A model generated the notes under the pieces. The model saw only the letters and a program-made list of their open reading frames with translations, ran no database searches and was not told the origin of the DNA. Below, in pieces: positions 6,487-10,844 of a stretch of 10,844 bases of DNA. Source of the stretch: an uncultured Alcaligenaceae bacterium (lineage in GTDB: Bacteria; Pseudomonadota; Gammaproteobacteria; Burkholderiales; Burkholderiaceae_B); assembly GCA_937897265.1 (NCBI GenBank), contig CALCPT010000052.1:1-10844 (forward strand), read 5' to 3'. Made by a program: the position numbers and the translations under genes. Every line of letters begins with the position of its first letter. Position 1 is the first letter of the stretch.

Positions 6487-8397
6487 TTAAGCCAACAACA
6501 ACTGATTCACACGCTTCACAAACGCAGTGGGGTCTGGCAATTGCGAGCCGTCTGCTAACAACGCCTGTTCAAACAACAAGGTTGCCCAGTCGTTAAACGT
6601 TTCGTCAGAAGCCGCTTGTACGCGTGCCACCAATGCATGCTCCGGATTAATCTCAAGCACAGGCAAGACATTAGGAGCAGCCTGACCTGCCGCTTTCAGC
6701 ATACGTTGCAGATGTGGGCTTAGATCATTTTGCCCCACTACCACGCACGAAGGCGAATCGACCAAACGTAAGGTGACGCGGACTTCTTTGACGCGATCTT
6801 TTAAGGACTCTTGCAAACGCTCAACCAAAGGCTTGAACTGTTCAGCCACTTCGGTTTGATGTTTCTTTTCTTCATCATCGGCCAACGCCTCAAGATCAAG
6901 CCCGCCTTTGGCAACCGACACCAACTGCTTGCCATCAAACTCACGCAGATGCGATAGCATCCACTCATCGACCCGATCCCACATCACCAACACATCAATA
7001 CCCTTCTTGCGGAAGATCTCGATGTGCGGACTGTTGCTACCAGCGGTATAGCTATCGGCCGTAACGTAATAAATTTTGTCTTGGCCTTCTTTCATACCGG
7101 CAACATAATCGGCCAACGTCACGGTTTGCGCGTCGGTCCCCTGCTTGGTTGAGGCAAAACGCAACAACTTAGAGATGCGTTCAATATTGCCTGCATCTTC
7201 ACCGGTACCTTCTTTCAGCACCTGACCAAATTCAGTCCAGAAGGTTGCGTAGTCTTCTTTTTTGTTTTCAGCCAAATCCTCGAGCATGCTCAAGACGCGC
7301 TTAGTTGAACCCTCGCGAATCGCTTTCACATCGCGGCTTTCTTGCAGCAACTCGCGCGAGACGTTCAGAGGCAAGTCGGCCGAATCAATCACCCCACGCA
7401 CAAAACGTAAGTACGAGGGCAACATCTGTTCAGCGTCGTCCATGATGAACACACGCTTGACGTACAGCTTCACGCCACGACGCGCGTCGCGATCCCACAT
7501 ATCAAACGGCGCATGCTTGGGTACGTACAGCAGTTGCGTGTACTCGCTACGCCCTTCAACACGGTTGTGTGTCCAAGCAAGGGGATCATCAAAGTCATGC
7601 GACACGTGCTTGTAAAACTCGCGGTATTGCTCATCGGTGACATCAGCTTTGCTGCGTGTCCACAGTGCATTGGCCTGATTCACGGCCTCCCACTCAGCGG
7701 TTTTGACTTGCTCAGACTTATCCTTATCCCACTCTTCTTTGAGCATTTCAACAGGCAATGAAATGTGGTCTGAATAGCGGCGCAGCACTTCACGCAATTT
7801 GTAGCCATTCAAAAACTCATCTTCATCGGCACGCAAATGCAGTGTGACTTCAGTGCCGCGTTCAGCGCGCGCGATTGCTGCGATCGTAAACTCGCCCTGG
7901 CCGTCTGACTCCCACATCACGCCTTGGTCGGCGGAGGCCCCCGCGCGGCGGCTGCGAACCGTCACTTTTTCAGCGACGATAAACGACGAATAAAAACCGA
8001 CGCCAAATTGACCAATCAATTGTGCGTCTTTTTTGTTATCACCAGTCAATTTAGAAAAGAACTCGCGCGTACCCGAGCGCGCGATCGTGCCAAGGTTGGC
8101 CACCGCCTCGTCACGCGACATACCCACGCCATTATCTGAAATCGTAATCGTGCGAGCAGCCTTGTCAAAATCAACCCGCACGCGCAGGTCGCCAAAGCCC
8201 TCGAGAAGCGCGGGCTGGTCAATCGCCTCAAAACGCAGCTTGTCGCACGCGTCGGAAGCGTTAGAAACCAATTCACGCAAAAAAATCTCTTTGTTGCTGT
8301 ACAGCGAATGGATCATCAGGTGCATCAGCTGTTTGACTTCAGCCTGAAAACCCATCGTTTGAGCGGCATCTGCCGCTGGAGTTGCTTGATTCATCAT
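6487..8397 (-). CDS. htpG: Chaperone HtpG (bacterial Hsp90)
   Basis: ATP-dependent cytosolic dimeric chaperone that remodels client proteins, often with DnaK. Using ATG 8397 it has 636 residues. The N-terminal ATPase domain shows [17 protein letters not shown] (catalytic Glu about 42, ATP/Mg Asn about 46), ISDNGVGMS (about 87-94) and the lid segment [11 protein letters not shown] (about 129-139). The middle domain has [11 protein letters not shown], with the conserved Arg. The C-terminal dimerisation domain ends in RVNQLLLA. The frame continues to a GTG at 8418, but that codon lies in a DnaA-box-like sequence, the extra residues are not family-like, and GGTGAG (8399-8404) sits just before the tandem ATGs at 8397 and 8394. 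The second ATG has better spacing. A sigma-32 promoter lies upstream. Confidence 0.97.
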   Translation of the reverse strand: MMNQATPAADAAQTMGFQAEVKQLMHLMIHSLYSNKEIFLRELVSNASDACDKLRFEAIDQPALLEGFGDLRVRVDFDKAARTITISDNGVGMSRDEAVANLGTIARSGTREFFSKLTGDNKKDAQLIGQFGVGFYSSFIVAEKVTVRSRRAGASADQGVMWESDGQGEFTIAAIARAERGTEVTLHLRADEDEFLNGYKLREVLRRYSDHISLPVEMLKEEWDKDKSEQVKTAEWEAVNQANALWTRSKADVTDEQYREFYKHVSHDFDDPLAWTHNRVEGRSEYTQLLYVPKHAPFDMWDRDARRGVKLYVKRVFIMDDAEQMLPSYLRFVRGVIDSADLPLNVSRELLQESRDVKAIREGSTKRVLSMLEDLAENKKEDYATFWTEFGQVLKEGTGEDAGNIERISKLLRFASTKQGTDAQTVTLADYVAGMKEGQDKIYYVTADSYTAGSNSPHIEIFRKKGIDVLVMWDRVDEWMLSHLREFDGKQLVSVAKGGLDLEALADDEEKKHQTEVAEQFKPLVERLQESLKDRVKEVRVTLRLVDSPSCVVVGQNDLSPHLQRMLKAAGQAAPNVLPVLEINPEHALVARVQAASDETFNDWATLLFEQALLADGSQLPDPTAFVKRVNQLLLA

Positions 8398-8410
8398 GCT
8401 CACCGAAAAG

Positions 8411-8419
8411 TTATCCACA
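8411..8419 (+). promoter_or_regulatory. Perfect DnaA box in the htpG leader
   Basis: TTATCCACA matches the high-affinity DnaA consensus TTATNCACA at every position. It lies between the heat-shock promoter and the htpG start, 14 nt upstream of ATG 8397. Only one copy is seen, with no AT-rich unwinding element, so this is not an origin. DnaA binding is untested, and chance copies exist throughout genomes. Confidence 0.45.
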
Positions 8420-8464
8420 GGGCGACCCCAGGCCGCAATCGCTTGGCCGAGGGATTGTGCGTGT

Positions 8465-8495
8465 TAGTTGGGGGGTAAATCTTAAATTTCAAGGG
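8465..8495 (-). promoter_or_regulatory. Sigma-32 heat-shock promoter of htpG
   Basis: The minus strand reads CCCTTGAA (8488-8495), with its core CTTGAA at 8488-8493, a 14-bp spacer, then CCCCAACTA (8465-8473). This fits the RpoH consensus CTTGAA-N13-17-CCCCATNTA. The start site would be near 8458, leaving a leader of about 60 nt. The promoter begins only 13 bp after the stop of the upstream membrane-protein gene, so htpG can be induced independently by heat while still receiving read-through. Confidence 0.8.
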
Positions 8496-8508
8496 CTAAC
8501 TCTGAGTG

Positions 8509-9288
8509 TCAAGACGCTTGACGACGCATCAAAAAGTGACGGGCAATCAACTGCGCCACCAAAACACCAGGTATGGCGATCAAAAAACTGGCGACTAAGC
8601 TGTAGTTAGGCAAAGCGAGGGATAGCAGCAAGCAAAAAATCGCAAACGAAAAATAACCATACACCATGCCACGCAGCAGTGCGATCGCAAACAGCCTGCC
8701 AGAATGATGGTGCGAGAAGCCAACCAGTACAGTTGTCATTAAAGGAAACATCGCAATAATGCCGCTCATCCGAGAGCCAAAGGCTGAGGCAAAGTAAGTC
8801 ACCACAATAACGAGCGACGCACCGAGCCCCATGCGCAGCAGTAGATCAACGGGCCCGGTGGGGGCCGAAACCGCCCGTTGTGTCTCGACTTTTGGAAACG
8901 CCCATTGCGCGCATACCAGCAAGCCAATGACCCCAGCAAAACACAGTTCGATGGGTAAGCGCACAAATTGCAAGAGATACGCCGTCAGGCTGTAGGTTAC
9001 GTACGACGACAATAAACTGACTGCCACACCGGCTTTCAACGCTACCCAAGAGTAGGTCAAGCTAAATACCAAGACCGCTGCAATTGCTAGCAAGGTTCCT
9101 TGGGCGGCTTCTGAGGCAAAGACGTTGCCTTGCTCAAGCCCCAGAATAAAGAGCACCGGGCCCGCGAACACTGGTAAAGCCGACAAAAGCCCCGCCAAAG
9201 CTGGGCCATAGCGCCGACCCACAAGCGTCAATAACAACAGCATCGATGGCACGATCAATAGCTTGGCCATCAAGATGGGTGTGATCAC
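8509..9288 (-). CDS. Polytopic membrane protein of unknown function
   Basis: A 259-residue hydrophobic protein with about eight predicted membrane segments and a short basic C-terminus (RHFLMRRQAS). I do not recognise it with certainty. Two related halves can be seen: GPALAGLLSALPVFAGPV (about residues 28-45) resembles SGIIAMFPLMTTVLVGFS (about 175-192). In both, a G-hydrophobic-A/S-x-x-P turn is followed by a helix and then a Gly-rich segment. That suggests an internal duplication of a four-helix unit, perhaps like the small GlpM/DUF3147 proteins (a guess from memory). Its GTG start overlaps the stop of the MmgE/PrpD gene (GTGA), so translation is coupled and it may move a substrate or product of that enzyme. 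An ATG at residue 7 is an alternative start. Confidence 0.75.
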   Translation of the reverse strand: MITPILMAKLLIVPSMLLLLTLVGRRYGPALAGLLSALPVFAGPVLFILGLEQGNVFASEAAQGTLLAIAAVLVFSLTYSWVALKAGVAVSLLSSYVTYSLTAYLLQFVRLPIELCFAGVIGLLVCAQWAFPKVETQRAVSAPTGPVDLLLRMGLGASLVIVVTYFASAFGSRMSGIIAMFPLMTTVLVGFSHHHSGRLFAIALLRGMVYGYFSFAIFCLLLSLALPNYSLVASFLIAIPGVLVAQLIARHFLMRRQAS

Positions 9289-10649
9289 GGTCTAGCTGCC
9301 AAATGCTGCATCAAGTCGTTTGCATCAAAGCAGTTTTCTAAGTTTGCAATCAGGTCTTTTAAGGGTTGAGACGCCCCCATTGGCTGAGCCGCCAATTGCC
9401 AACAACGGTCAAACTTTATGGCACGCGCCTGCTCACTGAGAGGCCGCGCGGGGCTGGCCAGCATGGCTTCGATGCGATGCTCGAGCACTCTGCCATCGGT
9501 CAAGCGCACACGAACAACCTGAGGCCCCAGAGCATTTGGATTGGGATTGTCATCGACCTGCATGACGACTTTGCAGGCGAGTGCATAGGTTTGGTTATCG
9601 CTCAAGGCGTCGCCCCTGAAGTGCATGGCATCTAAGACCCCGTGCTGCAATACCTTGGCTAAGACGAAGGGCATGCATAGCCGAGCGTAATTAGGGGTGG
9701 GATGTTGTAGCGGCGGACGGTTCACCAAATGATTGATCAAAGGCGGGCCAATCACCGTGATCTCAGCGACGTCTAGCATTGAAAATTTGGCCTGCTCACG
9801 CAAAACCGTCACACCCTCGATACCGCCGTGGGTCGCTCGCCCGCTTGGGTAGGGCTTGTGGCTGAGGTCAGCAATTTTTGACCGTTGCCCCACCAAGCCA
9901 ACCACTGCGCGTTCAAGATCCCAATCGGTTTCAAACATCGTGAGATAGCCAAACTTGCCCGTCAGGGGTGTCTGCAAACTCGGAAACCCTGCCTGCGCCA
10001 AATCACACGACTGCAGTGCTGCGCGTGCATTTAAACCAATCTGTAGGGGCAGCACTACGCTACCCTCGGTGTGCGCCTGCATGGTGCCACTGACCTGCGC
10101 CAGTTGATGGCCAAACGCGGCTAAGGTGGTGTCAGCGTCAAAGCCACGGAGGTTAGCCAACCCCGCCACCGCACCAAAACCGCCCGAGGTTGCCGGCCGA
10201 AAAAACCGTAACCCTAGATTTGAGGCCAGGCCGATGGTGCACGCAATATCGACGCCTGCGGCCAGGGCGGTGAGCAGCGCTTTTCCGGTCACACCGCCTT
10301 TAACCTGCGCCTCGGCCAGCAACACCGGCAGTAGTGTCGCCATCGCATGCAATACCGCACCCTCGTGCAGGCAGTCATATTCTTGGCAGTGGATTTGATA
10401 GGCATTGACCAGTACCGCCTGCCCTCTTGGCAACTTCAGGTTGGTACCCCAGACAGAAACCTCTGCGCCCTCACCCCAGCTGCGTACCGCCTTGAGCAAA
10501 GGCTGGATTTCAGGCGTACTGCCGCCGGCGATGCCAACGCCTAAGGTATCCAGTAAAAAGACCTTTGCGCGCTCAATCGCGTGAGGCGTTAACGAGTCAA
10601 AAGTCAGCGCTGAGGCATGGCGGGCAAGTTGTAGATCAAGGCTTGGCAT
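9285..10649 (-). CDS. MmgE/PrpD family protein (putative dehydratase, decarboxylase or isomerase)
   Basis: A 454-residue cytosolic protein of the family that includes 2-methylcitrate dehydratase PrpD and cis-aconitate decarboxylase. Family marks are LDTLGVGIAGG (about 33-43), VNAYQIHCQEYDCLHEGAVLH (about 81-101), GALLTALAAGVD-like helix (123-134), FGAVAGLANLRGFD (158-171) and HKPYPSGRATHGGIEG (about 262-277). In the usual W-H-P-T segment it reads FRPAT (150-154), with Arg where the active-site His is normally found; the KPYPSC Cys is Gly. The real substrate is therefore unclear and methylcitrate is not assumed. No prpB or prpC is nearby. The ATG at 10649 is the natural family N-terminus, but no good Shine-Dalgarno precedes it. 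It is the first gene of a two-gene unit with the membrane protein. Confidence 0.9.
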   Translation of the reverse strand: MPSLDLQLARHASALTFDSLTPHAIERAKVFLLDTLGVGIAGGSTPEIQPLLKAVRSWGEGAEVSVWGTNLKLPRGQAVLVNAYQIHCQEYDCLHEGAVLHAMATLLPVLLAEAQVKGGVTGKALLTALAAGVDIACTIGLASNLGLRFFRPATSGGFGAVAGLANLRGFDADTTLAAFGHQLAQVSGTMQAHTEGSVVLPLQIGLNARAALQSCDLAQAGFPSLQTPLTGKFGYLTMFETDWDLERAVVGLVGQRSKIADLSHKPYPSGRATHGGIEGVTVLREQAKFSMLDVAEITVIGPPLINHLVNRPPLQHPTPNYARLCMPFVLAKVLQHGVLDAMHFRGDALSDNQTYALACKVVMQVDDNPNPNALGPQVVRVRLTDGRVLEHRIEAMLASPARPLSEQARAIKFDRCWQLAAQPMGASQPLKDLIANLENCFDANDLMQHLAARP

Positions 10650-10844
10650 GGTGTGACCGTAAGTAGTGTCTGTGATGGTTTGCGATGAATCTTAACAAGT
10701 AGAACGCAGCAAACTGCGCCCTGCTCAAGCCTCAAGACAAGAGTTGATGATCCCTGAACACCCCCCGCGCGCAAAATTTTTATTACAACGTATAATGCAC
10801 GTCTTCGTTCCAAAGCGCCTCGCGCGCGATCCCCCAAGGCCCGG
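10650..10844. other. Non-coding right end
   Basis: No credible gene is visible in these 195 bases. They hold the upstream region of the MmgE/PrpD gene, a small hairpin CGCAG-CAAA-CTGCG (10705-10718) without a T-tract, a GC-run then A/T-run (about 10760-10788), a TATAAT box, and a GC-rich last 45 bases. I could not place a convincing minus-strand promoter for the MmgE/PrpD unit. Confidence 0.6.
10791..10796 (+). promoter_or_regulatory. Consensus -10 box facing out of the window
   Basis: TATAAT is a perfect sigma-70 -10 hexamer, preceded by the A/T-rich stretch AAAATTTTTATTACAACG. At 15-18 bp spacing the -35 region is GC-rich and does not resemble TTGACA. Transcription would begin near 10803 and serve a gene beyond the right edge. 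Its nature cannot be told from here. Confidence 0.45.

Noticed and set aside
8398..8418. GTG start for HtpG seven codons upstream
   Set aside because: The extra residues are not family-like, the codons overlap a DnaA-box sequence, and a GGTGAG lies next to the downstream ATGs.
9292..9300. Third copy of GGCAGCTAG (minus strand) at the MmgE/PrpD 3' end, shared with the ampD-htpG spacer
   Set aside because: It is a 9-mer made of ordinary codons; a chance match is likely at this length.
10726..10746. CTTGAG repeats on the minus strand as a second sigma-32 promoter
   Set aside because: No CCCCAT-like -10 follows at the needed spacing.
10604..10837. 77-codon minus-strand open frame at the right end
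   Set aside because: Its residues show no recognisable family or bias, it overlaps the MmgE/PrpD start in another frame, and it crosses the TATAAT region.

Overview
The window looks like a chromosomal housekeeping segment of a betaproteobacterium. The protein wording of TrmB, Ffh, HtpG, AmpD and the thiS/trmB junction most resembles Burkholderiales of the Alcaligenaceae type (recalled from family knowledge, not searched). Most of it has mid-range GC and mixed codon use. I see no mobile element, CRISPR array, toxin-antitoxin pair, phage gene or unrecognised multi-gene system.

Layout, left to right. (1) A methionyl-tRNA synthetase gene cut by the left edge. (2) A tRNA-Gly(CCC) gene on the minus strand, divergent from a short plus-strand pair: thiS (sulfur carrier for thiamine thiazole) and trmB (tRNA m7G46 methyltransferase). 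(3) ffh (signal recognition particle GTPase) on the minus strand, tail-to-tail with trmB and overlapping its stop codon. (4) A plus-strand group starting only 28 bp from the ffh start: a CcsA/YpjD-like membrane protein, a small membrane-anchored zinc-ribbon-like protein (PP0621 type), and ampD (muropeptide recycling amidase). (5) htpG (bacterial Hsp90) on the minus strand, convergent with ampD and preceded by a convincing sigma-32 heat-shock promoter. (6) Upstream of it on the same strand, a two-gene unit: an MmgE/PrpD-family protein whose stop overlaps the GTG start of an eight-helix membrane protein of unknown function. (7) A non-coding right end with a consensus TATAAT hexamer facing out of the window.

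The genes serve translation and RNA maturation (metG, tRNA-Gly, trmB), protein targeting and folding (ffh, htpG), cytochrome or envelope assembly (ccsA-like), cell-wall recycling (ampD) and accessory carbon metabolism (MmgE/PrpD).

The points most worth a second look are: an abrupt change of codon usage inside metG near base 590-615, suggesting recombination or a chimeric assembly; a thiS gene coupled directly to trmB with no thiG; two possible leaderless starts (thiS and the ccsA-like gene); a degenerate duplication of the ampD start region that makes an out-of-frame 23-codon upstream ORF; a perfect DnaA box in the htpG leader; and an Arg at the usual His site of the MmgE/PrpD active centre. 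None of these amounts to a new biological system.
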